Position numbers and translations under genes: made by a program
NCBI RefSeq assembly: GCF_009917485.1
Contig: NZ_QZDT01000001.1
Span: 1-64,000, forward strand
Length of the DNA: 64,000 bases
Source of the DNA: Parablautia muri
GTDB lineage: Bacteria > Bacillota > Clostridia > Lachnospirales > Lachnospiraceae
Reading direction: 5' to 3'
Notes under the pieces: generated by a model
Seen by the model: the letters and a program-made list of their open reading frames with translations, nothing else
The model's database searches: none
What the model was told of the DNA's origin: nothing
Shown: positions 9,305 to 20,857 of the stretch, in pieces
How positions within the stretch are numbered: the first letter of the stretch is position 1
Layout: each line of letters begins with the position of its first letter

Positions 9305-11911
9305 TTATTCTTCATCTTCTTTAGGAAATGTTATACTATCAGTTATATCATCATCATAAAAATCAGAATCTATATTTTGATCTGGTATATCTTCTATAGC
9401 ATCATCAATATTTTCAAATTCATGATCACCATCAGAAATCTTTTCTCTTACCTTTGCAATTTGTGCAACTGTTACGCCCTCATCAAGATTAATAAGCTTT
9501 ACACCGGAGGTAATACGTCCAAGAGTTGACACATCTTCCATAGGTATTTGAATAATAATACCTCCTGTGGTAATCATCATAATTTCATGATCATCATTGA
9601 CTGCCTTAACACCAACAACATATCCTGTTTTTTCTGTTATTTTATAACACTTGACACCTTTTCCTCCACGCTTTTGAACTGTAAATTCATCTAAATAGGT
9701 ACGTTTACCCATACCATTGTCAGATACAATCAAGAGGGAATCTCCCTGATGATCAAGCTGCATACCTACAATTTCATCGCCATCTCCAAGGTTCATACCT
9801 AAGACACCCATAGAAGCCCTTCCTGTAGCACGGACATCTGTCTCTTTAAATCTAATACACATTCCATATTTCGTAACAAGGAAGATTTCCGTATCCTTAT
9901 CTGTAATTTTTACTTCTATTAATTCATCATCATCTCTTAAATTAATAGCAGCTAGTCCATTTTTACGTACATTGCTGTATTCTACTATACTTGTCTTTTT
10001 CACGATACCATTTTTAGTGACCATAAAAAGATTTTTATTTTCTTCATAATCTTTAACAGGTATAATAGCGCTTATCTTTTCATTTGGATTAAGCTGCAAA
10101 ATATTTACAATCGCAATCCCTCTTGAAGTTCTGCTTCCTTCCGGTATTTCATATGCTTTTAATCTGTAAACCCTTCCAAAATTTGTAAAAAACATTACAT
10201 AATGATGAGTAGTTGTCATTAGAAGATCAGCAATAAAATCATCCTCTATGGTCTGCATTCCTTTAATACCTTTTCCACCACGATGCTGAGATTTAAAATT
10301 ATCAATGGTCATACGTTTGATATATCCCAAATTTGACATGGCAATAATTGTATTTTCATTAGGAACCATATCCTCCATAGAAATATCAAAAGCGTCATAA
10401 CCAATTTTACTCTTACGATCATCTCCGAATTTATCAGAAATTTCTTTGATTTCTGTTCTAATGACACCTAAAAGCTTCTTCTTATCTGCAAGTATTTCTT
10501 TTAGTTCCGCAATCTTAACCAAAAGCTCCTGATGTTCGTTTTCGAGCCTTTCCCGTTCCAAACCTGTCAAAGCCCGAAGTCTCATATCCACAATAGCCTG
10601 TGATTGGAGATCTGTTAAACCAAATCTCTCCATCAGGCTTTCTTTCGCAATCTGTGTACTGCGGCTTCCTCTTATAATTCTTATAACTTCATCAATATGA
10701 TCAAGGGCGATCAGTAACCCCTGTAAAATATGGTCTCTTTCCTCCGCTTTATTTAAATCATATTTTGTTCTTCTGGTTACTACATCTTCCTGATGAGCTA
10801 TGTAAGCCTTTAGCATATCAAGAATGTTTAAAACCTTAGGCTCATTGTTTACCAAAGCTAACATAATGATACCAAAAGTATCCTGCATCTGCGTATGTTT
10901 AAATAAATGATTTAAAATAATATTGGCACTTACATCCCGGCGAAGTTCTATGGCAATACGCATACCTTCCCTGTCGGACTCATCTCGAAGGTCAGTGATT
11001 CCATCAATTTTCTTTAGTTTAACAAGCTCGGCAATTTTTTGAATCAAATTAGCCTTGTTTACCATATAAGGAAGCTCTGTTACAACAATTCTTGATTTAC
11101 CATTTGCCATGGTCTCAATATCAGTTACTGCACGAACTCTTACTTTACCGCGCCCTGTCCTGTAGGCTTCTTCACTTCCTTTGGTACCTAAAATGATACC
11201 TCCGGTTGGGAAATCCGGTGCTTTTACAATAGAAAGAATTTCTTCTATTTGTGTTTCCCTGTCATCAACAATCCTATTATCAATAATTTTTATAATAGCA
11301 TCTACCACTTCCCTTAGATTATGAGGAGGAATATTGGTTGCCATACCAACTGCAATACCTGTAGTACCATTGACCAAAAGATTTGGGTAACGACTTGGAA
11401 GAACGGAAGGCTCCTTTTCTGTTTCGTCAAAGTTTGGTACAAAATCTACCGTATCCTTATTAATATCAGCAAGAAGCTCCATAGAAATTTTGCTTAATCT
11501 TGCTTCTGTATAACGCATAGCAGCAGCACCATCGCCGTCTACGGAACCAAAATTCCCATGTCCATCCACTAATGGATAACGGAACGACCAGGGTTGGGCC
11601 ATATTAACCAAAGCTCCATAAATAGAACTGTCACCATGAGGATGATATTTACCCATTGTATCACCAACAATACGCGCACTTTTTCTGTGAGGCTTGTCAG
11701 GTCCATTATTCAGCTCTATCATAGAATACAAAACTCTTCTCTGTACGGGCTTTAAACCATCTCTTACATCCGGAAGCGCTCTGGAAGCAATAACACTCAT
11801 GGCATAGTCAATGTAAGATGTTTCCATGGTTTTCTTTAAATCCACGTCATGAATTTTATCTATGTCGTTTCCGACATTTTCATGGGTTTTATCAAAAATA
11901 TTATCTTCCAC
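9305..11911 (-). CDS. gyrA: DNA gyrase subunit A
   Basis: The breakage-reunion subunit of gyrase, introducing negative supercoils with GyrB. The active-site tyrosine sits in [12 protein letters not shown]. The quinolone-determining region reads [15 protein letters not shown]. The C-terminal half is the DNA-wrapping beta-pinwheel with the GyrA-box-like SQHRGGKG and a second QKRGGKG. A strongly acidic tail follows. The start is uncertain: the ATG at 11923 has no Shine-Dalgarno, while a GTG at 11911 has GGAGG exactly 5 nt before it, so I prefer the GTG. It follows gyrB and precedes the SPFH gene on the same strand. Confidence 0.97.
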   Translation of the reverse strand: MEDNIFDKTHENVGNDIDKIHDVDLKKTMETSYIDYAMSVIASRALPDVRDGLKPVQRRVLYSMIELNNGPDKPHRKSARIVGDTMGKYHPHGDSSIYGALVNMAQPWSFRYPLVDGHGNFGSVDGDGAAAMRYTEARLSKISMELLADINKDTVDFVPNFDETEKEPSVLPSRYPNLLVNGTTGIAVGMATNIPPHNLREVVDAIIKIIDNRIVDDRETQIEEILSIVKAPDFPTGGIILGTKGSEEAYRTGRGKVRVRAVTDIETMANGKSRIVVTELPYMVNKANLIQKIAELVKLKKIDGITDLRDESDREGMRIAIELRRDVSANIILNHLFKHTQMQDTFGIIMLALVNNEPKVLNILDMLKAYIAHQEDVVTRRTKYDLNKAEERDHILQGLLIALDHIDEVIRIIRGSRSTQIAKESLMERFGLTDLQSQAIVDMRLRALTGLERERLENEHQELLVKIAELKEILADKKKLLGVIRTEIKEISDKFGDDRKSKIGYDAFDISMEDMVPNENTIIAMSNLGYIKRMTIDNFKSQHRGGKGIKGMQTIEDDFIADLLMTTTHHYVMFFTNFGRVYRLKAYEIPEGSRTSRGIAIVNILQLNPNEKISAIIPVKDYEENKNLFMVTKNGIVKKTSIVEYSNVRKNGLAAINLRDDDELIEVKITDKDTEIFLVTKYGMCIRFKETDVRATGRASMGVLGMNLGDGDEIVGMQLDHQGDSLLIVSDNGMGKRTYLDEFTVQKRGGKGVKCYKITEKTGYVVGVKAVNDDHEIMMITTGGIIIQIPMEDVSTLGRITSGVKLINLDEGVTVAQIAKVREKISDGDHEFENIDDAIEDIPDQNIDSDFYDDDITDSITFPKEDEE

Positions 11912-11979
11912 TTTTTCCTCCATATTAAAAAATTTATTTAAAGTTATACCCTGCTGCTAACGGTATTTTTTCAAATAAC

Positions 11980-13947
<1,968 letters not shown>

Positions 13948-13954
13948 CTATCAT

Positions 13955-15052
13955 TTACACTGTCGTTTCCGACATTACTTCCACATTACCTCCAATAACA
14001 TTAAATATTTTATTTATTTTAAATCTGTTATTTACAAACTCATCCAAACCTGTACAGGTTATAATTGTCTGTATATCTCCTATACTGTTTAAAAGATAAT
14101 TTTGCCTGTTGCTGTCTAATTCCGAGAGAACATCATCTAAAAGAAGAACAGGTGTATCCTTAGTCATTTTTTTAACCAGTTCTATCTCTGATAATTTTAA
14201 AGATAAAGCGGCTGTCCTTTGCTGTCCCTGGGAACCAAATTTACGTATATCAATATCATTCACAATAAAAGAAAAATCATCTCTGTGAGGTCCGGTAGAG
14301 GTTATCTTTGTATGTATATCCTTTTCCTGATTTTCTTTCATTTTCCTTTCAAAATCTTCTATTTCAACATCAGGCTCATATTTGATAACTAAATTTTCTT
14401 TTCCTCCGGATAATTTACTATGTATATCATATATAATTTCACACAGCTGTTTTGTAAAAAGCCCTCGCCTTTCAATAATCTTACTGCCAAAAGAAATCAG
14501 CTGTGAATCCCATATGCTTAAGGTTTCTTTTAGGCTTGGGTTAAAATACATATCTTTTAACAATTTGTTTCTCTGATTTATTATTTTATTATAATGATTA
14601 AGATTATAAAGATAAAAGCTGTCTAACTGACAAAGCTCCATATCTGCAAATCTTCTTCTTTCCGCCGGACCATTTTTTATAATCGAAAGATCTTCCGGTG
14701 AAAAGAAAACCACATTTAAAAGACCAAGTAGCTCTGCTGCCTTTTTTATCTTCTGTCCGTCTATTGCGATTCCTTTTGATTTACTTTTGCGGAGATGCAT
14801 ATCCACCCTGTATTCCACAGCTTCTTTTAAAAGACAGGTTCTTATATGAGCTTCTTCTTTATTAAAATTTATAATTTCTTTATCCTTACTTCCTTTATGT
14901 GACTTTGTTGTAGATGAAACATAAATAGCTTCCAAAATATTGGTCTTACCCTGGGCATTATCCCCATAAAGTATATTAGTTCCTTCGTCAAAGCTTATAT
15001 TTAACGTTTCATAATTTCTGAAATCAGCCAGTTCAAGAGATTTAATGATCAT
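13955..15052 (-). CDS. recF: DNA replication/repair protein RecF
   Basis: An SMC-like ATPase that helps load RecA at gaps. Walker A is YGDNAQGKTN (about residues 29-38), the signature region is GSQGQQRTAALSLKLSE, and Walker B is PVLLLDDVLSELD. Its length (365 aa) is normal. It lies between the S4-domain gene and gyrB, in the order conserved from Bacillus to Clostridia, and is probably co-transcribed with them. Confidence 0.96.
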   Translation of the reverse strand: MIIKSLELADFRNYETLNISFDEGTNILYGDNAQGKTNILEAIYVSSTTKSHKGSKDKEIINFNKEEAHIRTCLLKEAVEYRVDMHLRKSKSKGIAIDGQKIKKAAELLGLLNVVFFSPEDLSIIKNGPAERRRFADMELCQLDSFYLYNLNHYNKIINQRNKLLKDMYFNPSLKETLSIWDSQLISFGSKIIERRGLFTKQLCEIIYDIHSKLSGGKENLVIKYEPDVEIEDFERKMKENQEKDIHTKITSTGPHRDDFSFIVNDIDIRKFGSQGQQRTAALSLKLSEIELVKKMTKDTPVLLLDDVLSELDSNRQNYLLNSIGDIQTIITCTGLDEFVNNRFKINKIFNVIGGNVEVMSETTV

Positions 15053-15092
15053 CTTAAATTTTCAACCTTCCAGCCTTTCTGCAAAAGATAAA

Positions 15093-15302
15093 TCAACCTG
15101 TTATCTTAATCTGGTTTCCTTCAAATTCTACAATATCTCCATCATATAATTTTTTTCCTCTTTGGATTTCCACCTTTCCATTTACTTTTACCAAACCATC
15201 CTGAATGACAAATTTAGCATCCACTCCTGATTGTACCAGATTAGCAGCCTTGAGTGCCTGCCCTAATTTTATATAATCATCTTTTAAATTAATTATTTCC
15301 AT
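15093..15302 (-). CDS. yaaA: S4-domain RNA-binding protein YaaA
   Basis: A 69-residue protein that is essentially one S4 RNA-binding domain (IKLGQALKAANLVQSG, followed by VNGKVEIQRGKKLYDGD). The small S4 gene between dnaN and recF is a fixture of Firmicutes origins. It has been linked to ribosome biogenesis in that group; its exact role here is inferred from that. AAAGAGG precedes the ATG. Confidence 0.92.
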   Translation of the reverse strand: MEIINLKDDYIKLGQALKAANLVQSGVDAKFVIQDGLVKVNGKVEIQRGKKLYDGDIVEFEGNQIKITG

Positions 15303-15340
15303 TTTTTACCTCTTTAATCAAAACTCTACGAATATGACCT

Positions 15341-16450
15341 TTAATTTACAGTAGTGAAATTAACAGGAAGTATCAAATAAATATAATTTTCAGTGGCATC
15401 CTTTATAAAACAAGGTGCTTTAGGATTAACAAGATAAACATCAATCAGTTCATCATCAATCACCCGCAGAGCATCTATCATAAATTTAGGATTAAAACCG
15501 ATCATCAAATCCTTACCCTGTTTCGTAATGTCAATTTCTTCATTCATACTTCCTATGGTCGAATTAATTTTTAGCTCTAATACACCATCTGTAATATTGA
15601 TGATAATGGGTTTTTTATCTCCCTCTTTTACTAGTAAGGTAGCTCTGTCAATACATTCTAAAAATTCTCTTTTATGAATCGTTACCTTTGTCTCGTAATC
15701 GCTGGAAAGCATCTGGTCAATCCTAAAATATTCACCTTCAATTAATCTAGATACAACCGTGGTCTTATCAAATTCAAATACAATATGCTTTCCTGTAAAG
15801 AAAATGGAAACATCCTTATCTGCATCACCTGAAAGAATTTTACTTATTTCATTTAATGTTTTTCCAGGAACCACTACCTTTTTGGAAGGATAACTGTTTT
15901 TCAATCCTATCTTACGAATTGAAATTCTGTGACCATCAAGAGAAACAACTTTTAAAGTATCCCCATTGATATCAAACAGTTCTCCTGTCATCAGCTTATT
16001 GTTATCATTGTCTGAAATTGAAAAAATAGTTTGTCTTACAACTTCTTTCAAGGTAAATTGAGATATAATAATATGATCTATTTTTTCAATGGATGGAAGA
16101 TATGAAAAATCTTCTCCGGATTTTCCTATAATTGTGAACTTTGCTTTCTCACATACAATATTTGTTTTAAATGATTTATCTGTTTCAAGGACTACCTGAT
16201 TGTCAGGTAATTTTCTAACAATATCAAGGAATATCTTTGCATCAAGTGCTATTTGTCCTTTTTCTACAATATCCCCTTCTATAATTGTTTCAATGCCAAG
16301 TTCCATATCATTGGCAATCAATTTAATATTTCTTCCTGTGGCATCTATTAAAATACATTCAAGAATAGACATTGTAGTCTTATTTGGAACAGCTTTTGAA
16401 ACAATCTGTACTCCACTTAATAGGTTTGATTTGCTGCATATTAATTTCAT
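15341..16450 (-). CDS. dnaN: DNA polymerase III beta subunit (sliding clamp)
   Basis: The ring-shaped processivity clamp that binds polymerase and many repair proteins. It has the three-domain beta-clamp length (369 aa), the N-terminal MKLICSKSNLLSGVQIVSKAV, and the conserved C-terminal ending YLILPVNF that lines the partner-binding pocket. A typical dnaN, directly downstream of dnaA and separated from it by a region with DnaA boxes. The Shine-Dalgarno is AAAGGAAG, rather far (about 10 nt) from the ATG. Confidence 0.97.
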   Translation of the reverse strand: MKLICSKSNLLSGVQIVSKAVPNKTTMSILECILIDATGRNIKLIANDMELGIETIIEGDIVEKGQIALDAKIFLDIVRKLPDNQVVLETDKSFKTNIVCEKAKFTIIGKSGEDFSYLPSIEKIDHIIISQFTLKEVVRQTIFSISDNDNNKLMTGELFDINGDTLKVVSLDGHRISIRKIGLKNSYPSKKVVVPGKTLNEISKILSGDADKDVSIFFTGKHIVFEFDKTTVVSRLIEGEYFRIDQMLSSDYETKVTIHKREFLECIDRATLLVKEGDKKPIIINITDGVLELKINSTIGSMNEEIDITKQGKDLMIGFNPKFMIDALRVIDDELIDVYLVNPKAPCFIKDATENYIYLILPVNFTTVN

Positions 16451-16749
16451 TTGGCCATGACTTCCTTTCTTTTATAAGATAATCCACAAGGATAATATAG
16501 ACAGTTACAGAAAAATACATTTTAAGAATGTAAAGTTGAAAATATATTTATAGTTCTTAGGAGCCTTATTAATATATAATTAATTTAGTAATAATACTTA
16601 ATAAGGGGTGTTAATTTGTGTATAACTCTTTTATTATACTATTTTTCAATGAAAAAAGGAATGTAAAACGTGTGGATAAAACAAATTTTAAAAAATTTAT
16701 TTGGGAATAACCTTTTATTTATGAACAATGTATCTTGAAAGATTATTGT
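16451..16749. other. dnaN-dnaA intergenic region with DnaA boxes (oriC part 1)
   Basis: This is 299 nt without a gene. It holds a perfect reverse DnaA box TGTGGATAA (16671-16679), a relaxed-consensus box TGTGTATAA (16617-16625) and a one-mismatch box TAATCCACA (16480-16488). A 9-bp inverted repeat CCTTATTAA/TTAATAAGG (16564-16572, 16598-16606) is also present. This resembles the half of a bipartite Firmicutes origin located behind dnaA; it probably also carries a dnaN promoter. Confidence 0.65.
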
Positions 16750-18096
16750 TTAGTCAGAGTTTATTTTTTTTCGAATAATTTCTATTCTGTTTTTAAGCTC
16801 TGCATTTGTCTTTATATCCTCGGTTATTTTGTCGATACCGTGGATAACTGTAGTGTGGTCTTTTTTTCCAAGGGCTTTACCTATACTTTGTAAAGATTCT
16901 TCTGTTAATTGTCTGCATAAATACATACAAATCTGCCTTGGCTGTACAAATTCTGAATTTCTCTTTCTTGATATGATATCCTCCGGTGAAATACCAAAGT
17001 GTTCAGCTACTATATCAATAATAAGCTGAGGTGTAACTTGTCTGGTTGCGTTGGAGGATATAATATCCTTTAATGCTTCCTGGACATTTTCAAGGGTTAT
17101 GTCAAGTTTATTGAGCCTTGCAAAAGCGATTACTTTATTGTAAGCACCCTCTAATTCTCTTATATTTGATTTAATATTAGTTGCAATGTATTGAAAAACA
17201 TCTTCTTTTATTTCCTTATTGTAGTTTTCAGCGTTCTTTTTAAGGATGGCGTAGCGGGTCTCATAGTCAGGAGGCTGTATATCGGCAATAAGTCCCCATT
17301 CAAAACGTGAGCGAAATCTTTCTTCTAATGTTTCCATTTCTTTTGGAGGCTTATCAGAGGAAAGAATTATTTGTTTTCCTGCGGAGTGAAGTACATTAAA
17401 GGTGTGGAAAAATTCTTCCTGGGTACTTTCCTTACCTATTATAAATTGTACGTCATCAATTAAAAGCACATCTACAGTTCTATATTTTTCTCTTAGTCTG
17501 TTCATTTTTGCAGCATTACCGCTTCGTATGGATTCAATTACTTCATTGGTAAACTGCTCGGAGGTAACATAGAGCACTTTCATATCAGGGCTTTGATTTA
17601 ATATGAAATGGCCTATCGAGTGCATCAGATGGGTTTTTCCAAGACCAGCTCCACCATATAAATAAAGAGGATTATATGCTTCACCAGGAGATTCTGCTAC
17701 GGCTAACGAAGCAGAATGGGCAAATTTATTATTTCCTCCTACTACAAAGGTGTCAAATCTATATTTTGAATTGAGGTTGGCATTTATGTAATTAATATTA
17801 TAAACTGCTTTAGATGAGGATGTTTCATTTTCCGCATCTTTTTCAAGGATGAAGGAAATATCATAAGTATGATCCATCATTTCAGAAATTGTTACCTGAA
17901 AATAACTTTTATATTTGGATGAAATATATTTAAGGGCATGGGCCTGATCGGAAGGAATCATAATTGTGACAATATCATCCTTTTCACTGTGAAAGTTTAA
18001 AGGCTTTACCCATGTGTTGTAGGATATATCTGACAAATCATATTCTGTCCTAAGAGTTTCTTTAATTAAATTCCAATTTTCTTTAATCAAGTCCAT
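16750..18096 (-). CDS. dnaA: chromosomal replication initiator DnaA
   Basis: The AAA+ ATPase that binds DnaA boxes and melts the origin. Domain I is N-terminal (WNLIKETLRTEYDLSDISYNTW). Walker A is YGGAGLGKTHLMHSIG, Walker B is DVLLIDDVQFI, and the C-terminal DNA-binding signature is DHTTVIHGIDKI. I start it at the ATG at 18096, which has GGGGG about 6 nt upstream and matches the usual N-terminus; a longer in-frame start at 18165 adds a hydrophobic stretch with no site. DnaA boxes lie on both sides of the gene. Confidence 0.98.
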   Translation of the reverse strand: MDLIKENWNLIKETLRTEYDLSDISYNTWVKPLNFHSEKDDIVTIMIPSDQAHALKYISSKYKSYFQVTISEMMDHTYDISFILEKDAENETSSSKAVYNINYINANLNSKYRFDTFVVGGNNKFAHSASLAVAESPGEAYNPLYLYGGAGLGKTHLMHSIGHFILNQSPDMKVLYVTSEQFTNEVIESIRSGNAAKMNRLREKYRTVDVLLIDDVQFIIGKESTQEEFFHTFNVLHSAGKQIILSSDKPPKEMETLEERFRSRFEWGLIADIQPPDYETRYAILKKNAENYNKEIKEDVFQYIATNIKSNIRELEGAYNKVIAFARLNKLDITLENVQEALKDIISSNATRQVTPQLIIDIVAEHFGISPEDIISRKRNSEFVQPRQICMYLCRQLTEESLQSIGKALGKKDHTTVIHGIDKITEDIKTNAELKNRIEIIRKKINSD

Positions 18097-18136
18097 TGAA
18101 TACCCCCATATAATAATTAAAAAACTACTCAATTTT

Positions 18137-18165
18137 ATCTTAATATAAATAAGATGAAATTTCAA
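18137..18165 (-). promoter_or_regulatory. candidate dnaA promoter
   Basis: TTGAAA, a 17-nt spacer and TAAGAT, read on the minus strand, place a transcription start about 35 nt upstream of the dnaA start codon. A DnaA-box-like site (18209-18217) lies further upstream, compatible with autoregulation. Confidence 0.5.
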
Positions 18166-18523
18166 ATTATTTTTAGTTTACATAATTTATAAGGATTTTT
18201 GGATTGTTTGTGAATAACTTAAAAAAAGAAATCAACAATTTGCACACTGAAATATTTAGGGAAAAGCATGGATTTATTTGACAATTTGTTTAATCTATGT
18301 TGAAAAAATATGAGTTATCCACAACTTATCCACATTTTGTGGATATTATTATGTAAAGTTATAAAATTATTATTTACTACATTTAGTGTTTTTAACGGGA
18401 TACTTATAACAATATATTGTTATGGTGAATATAACGATTTTTTCGATTATTTTTTTTATATTTTTTTCGTTTTGATTTTTCTTTTTTGACTTGACGTAAA
18501 TATTTTAATCTTATATAATTTTA
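18166..18523. other. oriC part 2: DnaA boxes and AT-rich unwinding region
   Basis: The dnaA-rpmH gap contains two perfect TTATCCACA boxes in tandem, 11 nt apart start-to-start (18315-18323 and 18326-18334), a reverse near-match TGTGGATAT (18338-18346) and a one-mismatch reverse box TGTGAATAA (18209-18217). The next 150 nt are extremely AT-rich, with long T-runs suited to duplex melting. The flanking genes diverge from here, as expected of a replication origin. Confidence 0.85.
18491..18519 (+). promoter_or_regulatory. rpmH promoter
   Basis: TTGACG, exactly 17 nt, then a perfect TATAAT. It drives rpmH and probably rnpA and later genes, and lies at the edge of the AT-rich origin DNA. Confidence 0.75.
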
Positions 18524-18616
18524 ATGATATTTTCCAAAGAAGGGTTTTTTGTAATAAATCTAAATATTTGTTTACCTTATTATATATTAAGGTCAAGTAA
18601 AGGAGGTGTTTCGATT

Positions 18617-18751
18617 ATGAAAATGACTTATCAGCCTAAGAAAAGACAGAGATCTAAGGTTCATGGTTTTAGAGCCAGGATGAGCAGTGCTGGCGGAAGA
18701 AAAGTTTTAGCAGCCAGAAGATCAAAAGGAAGAAAAAGATTATCAGCATAG
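18617..18751 (+). CDS. rpmH: 50S ribosomal protein L34
   Basis: A 44-residue, very basic ribosomal protein ([20 protein letters not shown], ending [11 protein letters not shown]). The start is set by AAAGGAGG ten nt upstream; an upstream in-frame start would add a non-conserved extension. First gene to the right of the origin, with a consensus promoter and an immediate terminator-like hairpin that may reduce read-through into rnpA. Confidence 0.97.
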   Translation: MKMTYQPKKRQRSKVHGFRARMSSAGGRKVLAARRSKGRKRLSA

Positions 18752-18776
18752 GCCGCGTTATGTGGCCTTTTTTTCT
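18750..18776 (+). terminator. terminator/attenuator after rpmH
   Basis: AGGCCGC pairs with GTGGCCT (one G-U) around GTTAT, followed by seven T. It begins within the rpmH stop codon. Partial termination would give the high rpmH to rnpA ratio expected of this operon. Confidence 0.75.
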
Positions 18777-18834
18777 ATATTTTTTCAATAGAAAATATAA
18801 TAAAAAATGATATAAAGATAATTGGAAGATTGAA

Positions 18835-19188
18835 ATGAGTTATATTTTTTCAGATTCTTTAAAAAAAAATAGTGATTTCCAGCAAGTTTACAGAATGGGC
18901 AAATCTTATGCCAACAAATATTTAGTCATGTATGTTTTGGAAAATAGTACAGATAAAAACAGGCTGGGAATAAGTGTAAGTAAGAAAGTAGGAAACAGCG
19001 TAGTCAGACATAAAGTTACAAGATTGATAAGAGAAAGTTACAGACTACATGAAAATATATTTAATAGTGGTTTAGATATAGTAGTCATAGCCAGAAATAA
19101 CGCTTCTTCTGTATCTTATTGGAAGATTGAAAGCGCTTTATTACATCTTGCAAAGCTTCATCAGATTATAAAAATTTATTTTTATTAA
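18835..19188 (+). CDS. rnpA: ribonuclease P protein component
   Basis: The protein subunit of RNase P, which assists the catalytic RNA in trimming tRNA 5' ends. It shows the family's RNR-type core (KNRLGISVSKKVGNSVVRHK followed by RLIRESYR) and the usual length (117 aa). It sits in the standard rpmH-rnpA-yidD-yidC order. The RNA subunit is not encoded in this window as far as I can see. The Shine-Dalgarno is weak (GGAAG). Confidence 0.96.
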   Translation: MSYIFSDSLKKNSDFQQVYRMGKSYANKYLVMYVLENSTDKNRLGISVSKKVGNSVVRHKVTRLIRESYRLHENIFNSGLDIVVIARNNASSVSYWKIESALLHLAKLHQIIKIYFY

Positions 19189-19235
19189 GTTGGTCACTTA
19201 TCGTGACAGTATTTGATATTTAAGTAATATACAGG

Positions 19236-19469
19236 ATGATGAAGAAATCAGAAAATAACATGAAAAAATTATTGATTTTATTGATTATATTTTACAGGAA
19301 ATATATTTCTCCTATAAAGCATACGAAGTGTCCATATTTTCCTACCTGTTCGGAGTATGGGCTTGAAGCGATAGAAAAATATGGAGCTTTAAAAGGAAGT
19401 ATGTTAGCTTTGTGGAGAATTTTAAGGTGTAATCCTTTTTCAAAAGGGGGATATGATCCTGTACCATAA
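19236..19469 (+). CDS. yidD: membrane protein insertion efficiency factor YidD
   Basis: A small membrane-associated protein with the cysteine-containing core [19 protein letters not shown] and the [18 protein letters not shown]-terminus diagnostic of YidD. An amphipathic/hydrophobic N-terminus precedes it. It assists YidC-mediated insertion of inner-membrane proteins and lies directly between rnpA and yidC. The start could also be the ATG one or eight codons further in. Confidence 0.95.
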   Translation: MMKKSENNMKKLLILLIIFYRKYISPIKHTKCPYFPTCSEYGLEAIEKYGALKGSMLALWRILRCNPFSKGGYDPVP

Positions 19470-19501
19470 GATTGATAGAATTAACAACAGGAGGAAATAA
19501 A

Positions 19502-20845
19502 TTGACAGGAATTATTTTAACCCAGTATGATGGTATGATAATCGGTCCTATTGCCAAGATTCTTGGTTATCTTATGGAAGGAATTTTTTCGCTCCTTGAT
19601 TTGATCGGAATTCCAAATGTAGGGCTTTCCATTATTTTATTTACGATTGTAATATATTTGTTAATGATGCCTCTTACGATTAAGCAGCAAAAGTTTTCTA
19701 AGCTTTCTGCAAAGATGAATCCGGAGCTTCAGGCAATCCAGGCAAAATATAAGAATAAAAAAGATAATGATTCCATGATGGCAATGAATGCGGAAACACA
19801 GGCTGTGTATGCAAAATATGGTGTTTCTCCTAGTGGTAGTTGTGTGCAGCTTTTGATTCAAATGCCTATTTTATTTGCACTTTATCGTGTGATTTATTCT
19901 ATGCCTGCATATGTTACAAAAATAGGTGAAACTTTCAGAGTATTATCTGAAAAAATTATTTCATTAGATAAAGGTGAATTTTTACAGAGTTCTGAATTAA
20001 CTAGTGTTGTAAGCGCAATCAGAATGTACGGAAATAATCTTGAAAAGAATCTTTCAAATGGTATTATTGATGTGCTTAACAAGCTTTCTACTTCTGATAT
20101 GAATGTTATTTCAGAACATTATAATTTATCGCAGCTTACTTATGATGGAGAGCTTATTTTAAGCAATGAAGGAACGCGCGGATTAATTGATACCTATAAT
20201 AATTTTCTTGGTATAAATATAGGAAATTCTCCTTCTTATATGATAAGTGAGGCATGGAATTCTCCTGATGGTATCAAGTGGCTTTTCATTATTGTGGCGC
20301 TTATTATTCCGGTTTTATCAGCAGTTACTCAGTGGATTAATACCAAATTAATGCCGCAGGCTGATACCTCTAATCAAAGTGATCAGCAAAATTCTATGGC
20401 ACAGTCAATGAAAATGATGAATACCATGATGCCGCTTATGTCAGCATTTTTCTGCTTTACACTTCCTGCCGGTATGGGACTTTATTGGATTGCAGGTTCA
20501 GTTGTAAGAAGTATTCAGCAGGTAGTAATTAATAAGCATATTGATAAGATAGACATTGATGAGCTTATTAATAAAAATGAGGATAAAAGAATTAAGAAGC
20601 TTGAAAAAGCAGGAATTGATCCTAAGTCGTTAAATAAAAACGCTACTTTAAGTACAAAAAATGTTAATCCTTACAAAAGTTCTTCTTCTATGTCATCAAA
20701 GGCAAAGGTTAATCCTATGACTCAGGAAGAAAAGGATGAAGCAATGAAAAAGTCTACTGAATATTATAATAAAAACGCTAAACCAGGGAGTCTTGCATCA
20801 AAAGCTAATATGGTAAAACAGTACAATGAAAAAAATAATAAATAG
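19502..20845 (+). CDS. yidC: membrane protein insertase YidC/OxaA
   Basis: Inserts and folds proteins in the cytoplasmic membrane, with or without SecYEG. Visible are a first transmembrane segment, the IxxxxPLTIKQQKFSKLSAKM region after the second, the Met-rich amphipathic cytoplasmic loop, three further hydrophobic segments and a charged Lys/Asn-rich tail. The start is a TTG at 19502 with AGGAGG 7 nt before it; the earlier in-frame TTG at 19472 has no site. A periplasmic-side loop of about 110 residues (GETFRVL to PDGIKW) is larger than in the shortest Gram-positive forms. Confidence 0.93.
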   Translation: MTGIILTQYDGMIIGPIAKILGYLMEGIFSLLDLIGIPNVGLSIILFTIVIYLLMMPLTIKQQKFSKLSAKMNPELQAIQAKYKNKKDNDSMMAMNAETQAVYAKYGVSPSGSCVQLLIQMPILFALYRVIYSMPAYVTKIGETFRVLSEKIISLDKGEFLQSSELTSVVSAIRMYGNNLEKNLSNGIIDVLNKLSTSDMNVISEHYNLSQLTYDGELILSNEGTRGLIDTYNNFLGINIGNSPSYMISEAWNSPDGIKWLFIIVALIIPVLSAVTQWINTKLMPQADTSNQSDQQNSMAQSMKMMNTMMPLMSAFFCFTLPAGMGLYWIAGSVVRSIQQVVINKHIDKIDIDELINKNEDKRIKKLEKAGIDPKSLNKNATLSTKNVNPYKSSSSMSSKAKVNPMTQEEKDEAMKKSTEYYNKNAKPGSLASKANMVKQYNEKNNK

Positions 20846-20857
20846 GGGGAAATTATT

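Noticed and set aside
16564-16606. CCTTATTAA/TTAATAAGG inverted repeat as dnaA terminator
   Set aside because: No U-run in the dnaA direction, the loop is about 25 nt and the stem is AT-rich, so I left it as part of the origin region.
18097-18165. N-terminal extension of dnaA
   Set aside because: The extra 23 residues are hydrophobic, not seen in DnaA, and lack a ribosome binding site; the promoter at 18137-18165 overlaps them.
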